Source: Polytrichum commune (Eukaryota > Streptophyta > Polytrichopsida > Polytrichales > Polytrichaceae). From it: a DNA stretch of 64,000 nucleotides. Position 1 is the stretch's first letter. Every line of letters starts with the position of its first letter. The stretch spans positions 9,486,501 through 9,550,500 of the forward strand of contig OX485805.1 of assembly GCA_950295325.1 (NCBI GenBank), given 5' to 3'. The notes beneath the pieces were generated by a model. The model did not search any database. It saw only the letters and a program-made list of their open reading frames with translations, and was not told where the DNA came from. This document shows positions 35,385 to 48,791 of this stretch, piece by piece. A program made the translations under genes and the position numbers.

Positions 35385-35760
35385 TTCTCTTTCTGCACCC
35401 ACCCACCCCCATTTCTTTAAACTTCCGAAACCCGCAATCACTGCGAGATGAATAGCAATTCCAAATCATGCCCATATCCACTTTCCTCATAATTTTCGGC
35501 CTTCGTATGCATATCCTATTCATTGTCGAAGTGAAGATTCTCTGCGTTATTAGATGATCATACAACACTTTCGCCTCCTCCAACTTGTGTTGGTGATTGT
35601 GTCTAAAATGGTTTGAGCAGATCGTTCAATCTCTTTTCGGCACGTGCTTTTGGGTGTCCAAATTTAGATTCATACCCAACGATGCACCACTCAAATGTAG
35701 GGGTTTGATTAAGGTTAAATACTAAAGTAGGCACGCCTGCCTTAAATGGAGAATATATGG
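35385..35760 (+). repeat. R6 dispersed repeat copy
   Basis: R6 blocks from CACCCACCCCCATTTCTTT through TTCATTGTCGAAGTGAAGAT and ACCCAACGATGCACCACTC to GGCACGCCTGCCTTAAA. Confidence 0.65.
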
Positions 35761-38026
35761 TACCCTGTGTTCATGTATTATTAATTATGTTCTCAGTTGC
35801 AACATATTGTGCTAAATAAAGGTGTGATATCGCATGCCGTGTTATGGGTAATTTTCCTTATGTATGAATTGTTTGTGAATTTTGAAACGAGAATTATGCA
35901 ATGTCATTTCCTCCAAACCACAAGTGTGATTGTAACTTTCAAGTACGTGGATGTTATCTTTGGGTCATGTTCAGCTGACTGAAAAATGAAATGGAAAAAC
36001 CAACTTCTATAGGTCATGAAGCCTTTCATCTTAGACCATCTTACAATATTAAAAAAAAAACCCTTGAACTTTCGAGGCGTAAACCTACAACATGAACGAA
36101 TGTCAATGCATTTCGCACAAGAGATTGCAATATGGTACAATTTTATAAAGCTCCATGTGAAAAGGACAAAATAAGGTAACCTATTCTTATCACTTTATCA
36201 AAGAGGTGTGGACCTAAGAACTTACATAAGAAAGAAAAAGAAAAGAAAAGACACATGATCAAAAGAGATTGGACTATGTGATCACAAGAGAAATCGACTA
36301 ATCGAATAAAAACAAAGTGTCCATTTTAGACCTAGTTACTTTGGTGACATTTTGTGTTTCCATGGATTGGGCTTTTGGACATTATTATAGTGTTGTTGTT
36401 GAATTGACGTCAAGGTAGTTGTCGCAAAATTGTCAAAGTTGTTGTGTGGTTCTATCACATAAATGGACACACACACACACACATATATATATCACTTCAT
36501 CTTCAATGTACAAGGACGATGCACATTAATTTAGAGCAGTACTACAAGTACATAAAGATACGTACATATAGAAGAGGCCCGTATGCTTCAACTTTGAGTT
36601 TCGAAATGTAGTTTTCCCACATGGTAATTTGTAAGGTTATTTACCATCAATGCAGTAACAATGTACATGAAATTTCTACCAAAACACATGTAGTTTAATG
36701 TCATACCAATTAAGTTAAAAGGAGCATGTTACCGTAGTTGAAACTTTCATCGCATGAAATCAATATCTATCATATTAATGAGGGTAGTTGAGACAACTTG
36801 ATGGGTCCGGGCAAGGTCACGAATCAATAGTGTTGAGGTCAATGTCGTTTGGAAAGGGTGTTTAAGAGTTATCTTTAATGACTTAACTTGATACTTATGG
36901 AATTTGAGGTCTTCATTAATATAATTGACATGTAATATGTGCTATTCAAATTTGATCTAAGACCTACGTTGTAATCGATTTCATAATATGTTTTTAATAC
37001 ATATATTAATATTATTAATGGCGATCCTTCACATGACTGCTGTAAGCTGATGAGGCTAGTCTTATTATATACATACCTTACCAAGCAAAAGTATATTCAA
37101 GATTCAACGCAACATGACACAATACTAGCAGATTTGATGTGGCTAATCATAATGGGTGTGAATTTACTCATGGAGTAATCACATTTGGTATGAAGTATGG
37201 ATCACACCCATTCTCCACAACCCATGCTTTACATCTCATTAGAGGTTGGCCAACCAACATTTTGAATGACATGCACATGCCTGTTTTTTTTATACCCATT
37301 TGTATTTCTCACATATCATATTTCAATAAAAATACAAAAATTCATCTAATACAAATAAATAATTAAACAAAAAAGCAAAGCACAGTTGACGGGTGCAAGC
37401 CTTGGTGTTCCCTGAAAGTGTTTCTATCCAAATTTCATGCACTCCACAATCGATGTTGATATTCATTATAATGTTTAAGCTTACTGAAACATAATAACGT
37501 ACAAATCTACTAAATTAATAACCATAATTAATTTCAAGTTTCATTTTAGTGAGAAACATTTTGTCTCATGAACATAATCAACAATTGTCGTAATACTTAC
37601 TTAGGACATGGATTACACCTTTCTAGTGTTCCGATAGATGCGTAACCTATTCCTTGTCTTGTTGTTGTGTATTTAATGTTATATCATATACTACGTTAGT
37701 GAATAAATAGCGTTTACCATTTGAAATTCAAAGTTTTCATGGAAATTTTAGTTACAATTATGTCTTATAAATTTGTGTTGTTAACCTCTCACTAACTTAT
37801 TTTAAATCTTTGTGTTGTATCATTCTCGTCATTGTCGGTTGTATTGGTGAATCTCCAATTTATTTTGCATGTGTCCAAAAAGAAGAGAGGGTTCTTCGCT
37901 AGGGGTCGTCCTTATTTGCAAAACATGCCGCAAGTATATGCAATGCAACATGGTTTTGAAACTCAATTTGTGCTACTTTGCAGTACATGCCACAAATATA
38001 CACTCGTTGCAAAATACTAATTCCAC
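35761..38026. other. AT-rich spacer, no gene supported
   Basis: It includes an AC/AT microsatellite at about 36,470-36,492 and a partial inverted R6 remnant near 36,180-36,310. Frames are short and without domains. Confidence 0.4.
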
Positions 38027-38029
38027 TTA

Positions 38030-38532
38030 GGGTCACTTCACACACGAGCCAAGGGCCGGGACCATGAAATTGTGAGAGCCCAAAAGAAAGTGTCCAAAGG
38101 CCGTCCCAAGTCACCTCCAAAATCATGTAGTGTGCTCACGGACCCTCAAGTGTAGTGTGAAGCCATATGTGACCAGGGCCTCACCCAAATGCTAATTCAA
38201 TGAATTTCTATCCATGCGGGTCCTCACACATGATAAATCTAGAATAAATCAACGGTGGTGAGCATTCGGATTGCACGGTCTCCCAATTTTGTGTTAGGTC
38301 TACCTCCAAGAGGTGATTTTTGAAAATAGTCCAAGTGACTATAAAACGTGATCCATTTGGGGCCATGTAAGAATCCAAGTAGACTTCACATCCATTTTGC
38401 ATTCACTTACATACTCCGTTGGTCCCTCAAGCGTAGTGTGAAGCGAACTTGGACCGGCTCCGCCATTTCCACCAATGAGAGTGCTTGAAGTGTATTGGTC
38501 ACGGGCTCTCAGTCTCGTGTGTGAAGTGGCCC
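38030..38532 (+). mobile_element. M2 MITE, copy 6 (full length, TTA duplication)
   Basis: A 503-bp element with ends GGGTCACTTCACACACGAG and CTCGTGTGTGAAGTGGCCC. TTA lies on both sides (38027-38029 and 38533-38535). With the TAA copies this gives the TWA target preference of PIF/Harbinger elements. Confidence 0.86.
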
Positions 38533-38535
38533 TTA

Positions 38536-40769
38536 TTCCTCCATTGTGCAATACATATTGTGACGCCCAGAAATAAATACTTTAAAGGTCACCATGTGTT
38601 CTTGAAGGTGACATAATTTAAGAGGATCGACTTTACATGCTTAGGTGTGTCGCTCACATAAATTTTATATCTTGTGACAAAACACACATCTGTAATTCAA
38701 CATCTTGATATGGCATAAACCCAAGTATAAAAAATCGAATCTACTTTTTTTTAATCAACAATTTTCTGATTAAATTATGTCCCAAGGATCAAACTAACCT
38801 TTTTAGAATCTAGATTAATGATTGAATAAGAACTAGAATCATGTGCATAATTGGTGGCTAAATGTACTATATATTACATGGAATTGTACATTGTAATATG
38901 TGTTACATCCAATTATATTTGGTCAATATTCTCAATGTATATTTGAATTCAAAAAAATCACTGCAAGGATAAAGTTGCTTCAATAACCACTATGTTTGTA
39001 AAAATGATCAATGCACATCTTGTCAAAGCATGTTTGGATTAGTGCTTTGACAAAGAAAGAAAAGAAGAAAAGAAGACTTCTCTCTCTTGAAAATCTTGTC
39101 AGGACCTCAATGAACACTTCTTGATCCAAAAATGAGAACTACACACAATCAAATCGCATTCAAGGCTTCCCTATGTCATGTAATTGATTATTTCTATGAA
39201 CAAGTGAAGTAATACAAGATGGGGTGAGCATCTTGTTAGTTAATAATTGAAGCCACAACGAAATCCTATAATTAACACTAAGATGGTGGTGAACTACCTC
39301 CTTGCAGAACTATGACAAATGGTTCAATAAATTTAGTGAAGGTCCTCATTTGACTTCGTATATATATATATATATATATACTAGAAGAAAATCCAAACAA
39401 GAAGGGTTTCACACATAAGCTTAAAGTGAGTAAAGTCCAAGAGGTAAAGAGGAATGTCAGTGTTTTTTGTATTTGGAATAAGAGGTATATATATATATAT
39501 ATATATATAGATATATAGAATAAGAGATAAATAATATATACATAGAATAAGAGGCATGGTGGGGAAATAGGAAAGAGAATATAAATTAAATCGCCAAAGA
39601 ATAAAGAACAAAGAACGAAGACCCTAACCTTAAATTAAATAGCAAATACCACTGAGCAAAGTATAATCTTGAGATAAAGAACAAAATAGGAAAGAGCCTA
39701 CCTTGAAGACAACGAACAAACAGTAAAGAGCAAAGAAAATGTAATCTTGAGACAAGGAACGATTACCAAACAGCCTAACCTTGAGACAATGAGCAAATGA
39801 CGACGACCGAAGGAGAGCCTAACCTTGGGAAGTGCGATGAGGAGCAAGCGGAGAGAATGAGGTGAGGAGAGGAAAGAGAGGTTGGTGGGAGGTGGGTGGG
39901 CCCATGAGAATGGAGCGGCATGTGGTGGTAGGGTGGCTATTAAACGCCGGAGTGAGCTACCCTAGGGAATGGCGTCATAATTATGACATCCTTCCCAAAC
40001 GTGTCCCCAACCTTCATCCACCCTCGATCCCGGCGACGAGCCTAATTCAACTAATAAGTTGCAAAACTTCCAACCACCGGGTTATGAGAATGGCATCGTC
40101 TTTTTCAAAACATGGAATCGTCGACTCAAAGCAACCGATATCCTACCTACACGTTGGTCTCATTGGTCATAATTATTCATCCACTTCTTGTTATTGAATA
40201 ACTGGAGATTCACAATTTGTTTTAAACCATTCAACGTAAGAAACTGTTTTTTTAATAAATAAAAACACTCGCTGAATATTGAGAACTTCTCACACATTAG
40301 AGTATCTATCTATATATTCATGTAGAATGCATGTCTCATACAGTTCATGGCATCTAGAGACATATCAAATGCTACATGACATTCATCACACGACTCTCAA
40401 ACAAGTCACACACTACCAACGCGCATGTCCATCGTATCCAAGATTTTTAACACCTTCAGATCACAGTGCTCAAAGTGTTGAGAATACATGAAGATTTTCA
40501 ACACTTCATTTCTAACACCCTCGTTTCCTGATATTAAAATTATCACACACAAAAAATGCACAAAATCGACATCGCATGCCTCGCATTCCTGTAAACCGCG
40601 AAGGGACATTGATCAGAAACTGCAGAACAAAGCTGGCAATTCTGGTCGAATGTGTCTGAATGATGTCGCAAATCTTACCACCACCACCACCACCACCAGT
40701 GAACAGGGAGAACCCCGACCATGAGTACTTACAAAACGAACAGAGAAACCCCAACTGCTAGTCGCCGAT
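38536..40769. other. Spacer with AT microsatellites and degenerate repeats
   Basis: TA microsatellites lie at about 39,360-39,380 and 39,486-39,512. About 39,600-39,840 repeats variants of GCCTAACCTTGAGACAA with AAAGAACAAAG. A 111-codon frame at 39,862-40,197 has no recognisable feature. Confidence 0.4.
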
Positions 40770-40920
40770 GATGCACCGGTTGAGCTTGAGAAACGACCGT
40801 TTGAAGCTCAAGAATGCAGGAACATCAACTCCAGTGTATTAGGGAGATCACAACATGTAACCGGCTGGGGTTTGGAAACACGAGGGTTTTGACCGATGAT
40901 GCCCAAACATCATTGCCCCA
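40770..40920 (-). mobile_element. M1 MITE, truncated copy 9 (reverse)
   Basis: It follows reversed M1 from GCACCGGTTGAGCTTGAGAA through ACATGTAACCGGCTGGGG to ACCGATGATGCCCAAACAT. The outer ends are lost. Confidence 0.65.
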
Positions 40921-41254
40921 GAGACTGCTTACTAACTTACAGGCTTGTCCAGACCCTGGTGTCATATACACATATATAAAGTACTTCTAAAGTGCAAAAG
41001 GTACGAGAATCGGTCACAGCGTTGGGGAGTCGTCCATTATTCATACAAGGCTCGTCGTGTTTGGAGAATATCGATCAGTTTGTACACAAGCACGCTCACT
41101 GGCAGAGCTTGCCAGCGCACTTTTGATGCCATTCATTACAGACATGCATATATTTTATATGTATTTATATATAGAGATATAGAGATGTTACTCCTACTTT
41201 TTTTGAAGGCCAGTCACCAACATTTGGAACTTACAAAGTCTTTAGTCACCTTCA

Positions 41255-41860
41255 CAACCGATCACTCATGTAAGAGCAGATGCGTTCTCAGAGCTCGTCA
41301 CAATTTTGCGTTCTTTGAGGGTACAACATCGTTCATAATTCTCAGGTTTTGTCCATGAGGTGATCGGTCGTGACCATTATTAAGTGGCTTGAGTAGACAG
41401 ATGATTCGTCACTTCTACTGCTTGTCATCCATTCTTTTCTTGATGGTTATCTAGTCCATAATCGATCACTCGTCTAAGGTCATAAGGATTATCAGAGCTC
41501 GTCATAATTTGCATTCATAGAGGCATGATATCATCCATAATTCTCAAGTTTTGTCCATGACTTGATCAATCGTGACCGATAACCAACTTGAGTAGATGGG
41601 TGACTCCCCACTTCCGTCACTAGTCAGCCACTCCCCTCTCGTTGGTTATCTAATCCACAATTGATCATGCATCCAAGAGCAGTATGCTTAACAAAGCTCA
41701 TCACAATATTGCATCCATGGAGGCAGAGTATTATCCATAATTCCCATGTTATGTCCATGAGCTGATAGGTTATGGCTGATAAATCAAACTCGCGTAGGTG
41801 GATGACTCGGCGCTCTTGTGGCTTGTCATCCACTTACCTCTCATTGGTAATCTAATCCAT
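41255..41860. repeat. Three diverged tandem units of about 200 bp
   Basis: Units share, in order, CGATCACTC, CAGAGCTCGTCACAATTT, CATAATTCTCAGGTTTTGTC and a GGTTATCTAGTCCA-type block, starting near 41260, 41462 and 41660. Confidence 0.7.
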
Positions 41861-43744
41861 GTTTCTCTAGTTGCAATCTCATTGTTGCTTACAACACCTC
41901 AAATCATAGACTGGCCAACAAAATTGGTTGATGGTCAACTATCCCAAACTCCAAATATAGCATATTATGCCACTTTTGCTCTTCTAATGTGGTTGAAAAT
42001 GAGGCACGCTCTGTGGTAGAGTGAGCCCTGTACAACTTCATTAGAGATAGGTTTCATTCCTTATTTTAGAATGTCGTACTAGACAGTCTCGAGTCTTTCT
42101 TCCAATTAGACCATCAAGTGGATATTAGCCCCTATCTCACAGAGTCCACTACACTCCATTATTCTAGGGAATCAACCTTATTATCACCATCTTGATGTAT
42201 CATTAGTCCCATAAGCCTTTTGACTTCCTGGACTTTACATCAATATCATTTCATTCATTTCAGTAAGATATCAAAGGTAAGTGGGCTTTAAACATACACT
42301 TTTAGCTATGCACTCAATTATGAAACAAAAAATTAGTGCAACATGATCATCAAATCCAAATCGTGCATGTAACCGTTTTCCATATACTATTTGTAGCTCA
42401 CATGAATAACTTATTCATTTTCAAATTGAAGACTCTCTTTCTCAATAGTTGATCAACTACCCCCCCCCCTAATTATAATGACTATTGACGCTAGAATGGT
42501 CAACAAATTTGAGCTTGTAGTCCAATCTCTTGTAAACATGTCTTTTTGTTGTCCATTCACAGATCCACACCTAACCACGGCCCACTCAAACTTGGATGTC
42601 CATTTAAGATAAGTAATCAAATTTAGCCTGATTACCTTTGTTTTAGTACAACATATGTACCATTATTGGTTGGTTGCCGAGGGAAGCTAGCATGTGAGCA
42701 GTGAGTAGCCAATAATAACACAAGATATAAATTTCCATTTTTAGGAATGCATTTCATAAAATCAACTCGGGGGGTTCACTCCCTCTTATATTTTGCATAC
42801 ACGTGCGTTCGGGACCTATTTATTGGGGGGCTATTTACCTTGCAGAAAAGATTATAAGGTATGGTATTTTTCAAAATAAAGGTGTGATGGTATTTTACAT
42901 GTGATGGTATTTTACATGTAATCCTTTTTCATTATTTTAAAACCCCCTATATTATATGTAAGTTTTTTACAAAATTTATCTACAATGAATATATTAGACC
43001 CTATTTTTTATTGCACGTTGTTCTACGATTTTTCGCCAGTGAACCACCCGCGAAAATCAAATAAGTTGGATATAAATGGAATGGAAGGGGACGTTTAACA
43101 TTCAAAAAATAAATCCTATTATCGTGGAATTCATGCTCTACATCTTGTCAAGGGGTTTATTATCATGTAATCAACCTGGTATTTGTAGAGCCAAATTCTC
43201 AATAAGAGCCTTATCTACCAAATTCTAGACTTGTAGTGTATGTACTTTGTATATGTTATGTTGGTTAGCCCCTTGTCCAGTGGGCATCGGGTCATTTGAC
43301 ATTACGAACGGACACTTTATTCACGCCGGCCCCTTGCTAAAAAGGGACCGGAGTTTCTATCTATCTCTCTCTGTTATGTTGGTTTGTTGGAGGCAAGCAC
43401 ATATATTAGGGAAGAACAAAACTTACTAGTCAAAAACAAAAGAATTGCGACAACTAGATCGTGTTAAGAATTCACGTCTCATGTACCATCTAAGTAACAA
43501 TAGGATCAATGGATTTATCAAAAACAAACGGTGTTATGTATAACAATTGGGTGTAGTCAAATCAAGATCATGCACTTAATACCCCCCCCCCCCCCCCGCC
43601 CCTTTAACGCATATGTATACCACAACACATGTCATTTGTCCTCCCTAAGAACCTACCAAGAGCATGTGACCAATTCATTGCTTGTGATTATTTAAACATT
43701 TATTTCATTCTCCCAAATTCTCTCAAATACCCCTCGCATCGCTT
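41861..43744. other. AT-rich spacer with an R6 copy and poly-C tracts
   Basis: About 42,290-42,680 is an R6 copy with a C run near 42,462-42,470. A longer C run lies at about 43,581-43,597. No gene supported. Confidence 0.45.
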
Positions 43745-44220
43745 TCCAAGGATTTCAAAGCAATTTTGAAAATCCTCCAGAAATTCAAAATTATTCACCT
43801 TTGTGCCAAGGGTACTAATATCAACATTTGCGTAACTTTTAATATCTCACAATTTTGTATATGGTTTTCAAATGGTTTTCAAATGGCCTTTGAATCATTT
43901 CCTAGGGCTTTTATATTGACCTTGACGAATCTCCAAGAATTTGAAATTCGTACCTATTGTGTCAGGGATACAAATACCAACATTTTGGTCAGTTTGAATT
44001 TGGCTCAAAATTTCATTTATATCTATCAAATGCGTTGTAGTTGGCCCTTGCATTGTTTTCGAGGGCTTTTGAAGTGATCTTGAGAAATCTCCAAAAATTG
44101 AAATTTGTATGTTTGGTGCCAAGGATACAGTTATGATTCAGCATTTGGGTAACCTTGAAGATAGCTCAAAATGTCTTTTATTTTTCTCAAATGCCTTGTA
44201 AATGATGTTGTTAAAACTTC
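43745..44220. repeat. Three diverged tandem units of about 157 bp
   Basis: Repeated blocks are ATCTCCAAGAATTTGAAATT (and variants) at about 43770, 43930 and 44085, followed each time by GTGCCAAGGGTAC-like and CAACATTTGCGTAAC-like text. Frames across it reflect repetition. Confidence 0.68.
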
Positions 44221-44879
44221 AAGACGGGCTCCCATGGCAAGGGGTTGTTTTTGAGGAGGCAACATCTAATAGTGAAGGAGAAGATTTATGAAGGATAAAT
44301 ATAAGAGCGGTGCTTGTAACCCTAAGGATGATTGCATAAGAAATGATGGTTAGGATAATGAACTGAGGGTTTCTTAGGCCACAAATCCTAGTACCTACTT
44401 AGAAAGTGTAAAAGCACATGAGTTGTACAAGGGAGTGGTAAAGTTTTGTGTTGTACGACCTTGCTAATGAACATAATAGTGTTGGTCCTTGGAATATTAG
44501 TATTTGGATTTGAAGGGATTGTTGACTTGTTTGTGGTTGGAGTACAACTTGTCATTGTGTGAGCAATTAGTTCCAAGAAGTCTTGGAGAGATGAGACCTA
44601 TGTATGTCTTACATTTGTTCTCCTTGATAACAAAAAGTATCTACCGCATTAGTGTTGGAATTTAGAGGACTAAGTTGGTCAACACCTCCGTATCTCTATC
44701 GGCTAGGGACCCACCCTCTATAGTATAGTGCGGCAATCTTGGTCATTGTAAACTAAACTAGGAAGCTAGAAATAAATATGGTAGATCAATATGGGCAAAA
44801 ATGCATAATCACAGGTTGGAGGGATACGATGTTGTCGGTATAAGAGGGACTTAATTAAAAGATATGTCATATATCTAAT

Positions 44880-44920
44880 ACACACACACACACACACACA
44901 CACACGTGTGTGTGTGTGTG
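44880..44920. repeat. AC microsatellite joined to GT microsatellite (palindrome)
   Basis: About 13 AC units followed directly by about 7.5 GT units, which makes a perfect palindrome of roughly 30 bp. Confidence 0.85.
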
Positions 44921-47229
44921 GTTATAATTAGGTCAAATTACAAGGTAGCACACCTATGAGTCTCAACCAATATCAAAGGGTGGGCAATACTAGTACAACC
45001 CTCAAGAATAGTATGATTGGGAACATGGTAGTAATAAGATTTAAGTAGTAGGGTAATGTAGACTAGAAGGGGTAGTTGACATGGGTAGTAGAGAGTATTC
45101 CAGTAGAGATACTAACCTTTGTTAATCACAATACTATTAAAATGCAAATTATGAAAGTAATTGTGTCATGGAGAGGTGGACAAGAAAAAAATAAAATCCA
45201 ACGTCTTCACAATTTGTAATACAGGCGTTGATTAAACCGGGATCAATTATTGATGCTTACGCATCAACATGTGAATTTTTATGTAACTGTGGATTTCAAA
45301 CACTAAATATAATCTCTATTGCACCTACATATATTCATGCTTGTTGGTGTAGTAATGCTACTTCATCGCATTCGAGAATGAATTTGCCATATTTGATGTC
45401 ATCTTGGCATCGTCATACAATACTACTTCCTCACCTCATAGTGGTGGCTCAATGACGAAGATGATCTCCCTTGATGATGATGAAGGACCTATTCAGAAAG
45501 TTCTCATGAAATCCTAATGGAGTACATAAGTTCACCAATTGTTCGATATTTGTTTGATTTTGAAGTCATTCAACGTGTTATTCTCCAATAATGAATACTA
45601 ACCATTTGATTATTATTATTTTAATGAAAAATGCGATGTTCCCTCCCACTGCATAATTATTCCATTACATGCAAAGGCGGTCATAAAGGTTGTGGATCCA
45701 ACCTCAACACCATCATATCATAGTAGGTTGTTGGGTTATGATCGTCGCACCCTGCCATTCGTAGATGTCGAGGGAGGAGTGTATCACGGGTAGATCACTT
45801 AGTGCATTTTAAAAACAACGTGCGGCATAATATAGAGAGGATTAAAATCATTTGAAATAAAAATTATAAAGGAATTCCAAATAATGAAGGGGCCATTAAA
45901 TGTAGACAATCCCATTATAAGTAAGTTAGATGGACATAAAATGTGGGCCATTATTTTTTGTAAAATTAATATAGGGGCTGAAGATAAGGATTCCATGCTT
46001 TCCCTCAACACTCGTCAATTGCGTTAGGAAGTAGATTAGCTTATGTTACTTAAAAGGAATATAGAGTACAAAAAATTGCAGTGACTTGGACAATATAAGT
46101 AATGGAAGGCTGCAAACAAATGGGCCATTTTTAAAATTTAAGTAATTATAGGGAGGCTTTAATTCAACCCTTGAAGGTAAATAGCCCCAAAACAAAAAAC
46201 CCCCAGCCGCACGTGGTGCACAAAAATGCCTTAGAGTGATCTACCCGTGGAGTGTATTGAGCATGTTAGTGACAGAGAGGAGGGATTGAAGATGATAGGG
46301 ATATTTACAAAGCTTTTATGTATGGTTCTACATTAACTACATTGAATGTGCTCATTACTTCATGGACATTGATATGTGTGAGTGATTTCCTCTTGTACAT
46401 CCATCTATGCCCAAAAGCTTCAGTTTCTAAATTTTCCACAATGTCTCCATCAATTCATTTCTCAAACCTATGTGAATTCTAAAATGATGTTCTAGAGCAT
46501 GCTCAATGCATGGAATGTGCTTGCAATTTTTTAAAGAAATTAAATGTTAAATCTAACAACAATGTTAAAAATAATATCTAAACCCTCATGCCAAGCTTGC
46601 GCTTGTTGATTTAAAGAGTCAAGTAAGGCATTCATTAGGTTGACTGTACTTTGTGTGAACTTCCCACACATATTATTATAAACAAAGATGTTATTATTTA
46701 TGCCAAAATACCATTGTTATATGATACTAATGAGTGTACTTGCATGTAATTTGCCACCCCCTTTGCTCACCACTCACATGATAGCACTCCCCGTTGGTTA
46801 CCAAGTTGTTTTATAAGGTAACCAACGGTTAGAGATTGTGGAAGTTGTGGAGAAGATCAACAGTTGATGGTTCCACATTGAGGATGTCAATTTGAAAACA
46901 TGATTATCTTTTGTTGTATGTTCAATTTTAAGTCATGTTTTTTTAGTGAGTATATGTCCTATTGGAATGACATTTTAATATGATGCAAGTTATGATATTA
47001 TGTTAAATCTCAATGTGACTCTTCAATTGAAGGTTATTCCTTGCTCAAATCAAAGTCAAATTTTGGTTATGTGATAGGGAGGTGGTCGATTCCCCATCCT
47101 TGAACTTCAACTTTTCCTTCAAATGGTGTCTGCCATCAATTCTTGTTCTCCATATATAAATGAACCACACTCCCATGTGGATGGGAGATCAAGTTTTTGT
47201 CATCCAACTGACACATGTAAGTGTGCCCC
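44921..47229. other. AT-rich spacer, no gene supported
   Basis: Short frames only. A frame near 45,370-45,510 ending in DDDEGPIQKVLMKS has no start and no recognised relative. Confidence 0.4.
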
Positions 47230-47530
47230 TATAGGATAAGTAGGCCTAATCCGGTTACTACTCATCTTAAACGAACTCTTATATTTGAGTGGGCATGCTT
47301 AGGTGTAGATTTAAGAATGGACACCAAAAAGACATGTGTTGAAAAGATTTTCAACTACGTGTTCAAAATTTGTGAACCAAACTTGGCTCAACAACCAACA
47401 TAATTGGGGATCCCTATATGATATTTTAATAAGAAAGTGAGTTTTCACTTTGATAATGGATATAAGAACTCCAAAGCTTACGAGCAAAATGGCTACATGC
47501 ACAATTTTCTAATCATATCGCACTAGTTAT
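47230..47530 (-). repeat. R6 dispersed repeat copy (reverse)
   Basis: Inverse R6 blocks: ATATTTGAGTGGGCATGC, GGACACCAAAAAGACATGTG, CCAACATAATTGGGG and TTCACTTTGATAATGG. It is followed by a TA microsatellite at 47,529-47,547. Confidence 0.62.
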
Positions 47531-47547
47531 ATATATATATATATATG

Positions 47548-48399
47548 AAAGACATAACCCATCTTAGTCATGTATCAGACCTTAAAAAAAATAAAAATTA
47601 ATGTAATTCTATAAAAACAATGTTTGTAGATTTGGATGTCTTTCAGAACATGTATCTTGCTTGGTTGAAGTTAAGACCCAAGATGACAATATCGACTGAA
47701 ATTACACACTTGTAAGTGTAAAAGACCATAAATATATGCAAAAACCCCACGAGGGCTCCTCGGGCCCTTAAAAGTTATTCTACATCATTAGATAAACTAT
47801 AGAATTCTAAATGTTTATAATATGCCCCGATACCTTAACATCTAACATGGGCCTAATATCGACCACAACCACAAAGTAGGCATGTGGTTTGCTTTGATTT
47901 AGTCTCTTAGGTAGCCCAATTATTTTGGTCACAATGGCCCATTGAATTGACTATATGATGTTGACCATCGGCGCATCACTTGGGATTCTTTCTTCATTCG
48001 TTTTACACGTTCTTAAAAAACCATTTACACTTCAACTAATGGAGTGTCCACCTTGTCACTCACCTTCCACGTTGGCCGGCCACGTGTACTTGTGTGTAGA
48101 ATTGTGTTGCCCTAAATTAGACTTGAATGTGAACATTGTCATGTGCTCAAAGTCTTCATCGTTTTTCACGAGGTTATTGAGGTTAGGGATCTCCGTCATG
48201 CTCATGGCCTTTGCAATAATATCACAACTAAATAGAGCAAGTGTTATGTGGGTGTTATATGAAGGTTCAATTCCCTTTAATTATTAGATGTTTGAAAATC
48301 ATTTGTGAAATCTTCTCGTTTTACCACTCATGTTCAAGGATTAAGCTTTGTAGTTGATTTAGTAAGGCGGCTAAGGTAAGCGGATTTTAAACGGAGGAT
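47548..48399. other. Spacer with one 110-codon frame of unknown meaning
   Basis: A plus-strand frame at 47,955-48,287 has a hydrophobic start and several cysteines but no motif I recognise and no nearby exons. Confidence 0.3.
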
Positions 48400-48783
48400 T
48401 TAAGCTTTGCACCCACTTCTCATAGGATATGATACACGCAATTAGTGTAAGATGATTAGCAAAATTTCAAATCGTGTGCGTAGTTATTTTTCCTCCTAAA
48501 ATTTGGAGCTCATATGAATATCTCAGTCATTGTCAAACCTAAGATACTTTGTCTTATCAAACAATCTTATAGCCCTCCCCTCCCCCCCCCCCCCTGCTCC
48601 CCCTTCCTCCTAATTATGTTGATTATTGAACCTACAACAATGAAGAAATCTTGAGCATGTAGTTCAAATTATGTTTTTAGATCCACACCTAACCGCACAC
48701 CACTCAAGTATAGGTGTTTGTTTCTGATAAATAACCAAAGTAGGCATGATTACCTTATGCCGAAACATGTTGGGATGGGTGGG
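48400..48783 (+). repeat. R6 dispersed repeat, interrupted at its end by the hAT element
   Basis: R6 blocks in order around a C run at about 48,579-48,594, ending GGCATGATTACCTTATGCCG. The hAT element's left duplication begins at 48784. Confidence 0.65.
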
Positions 48784-48791
48784 GTCAATAC

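Noticed and set aside
40945-41358. Plus-strand frame of 137 codons
   Set aside because: No motif, no splice partners, and it runs into the diverged tandem array.
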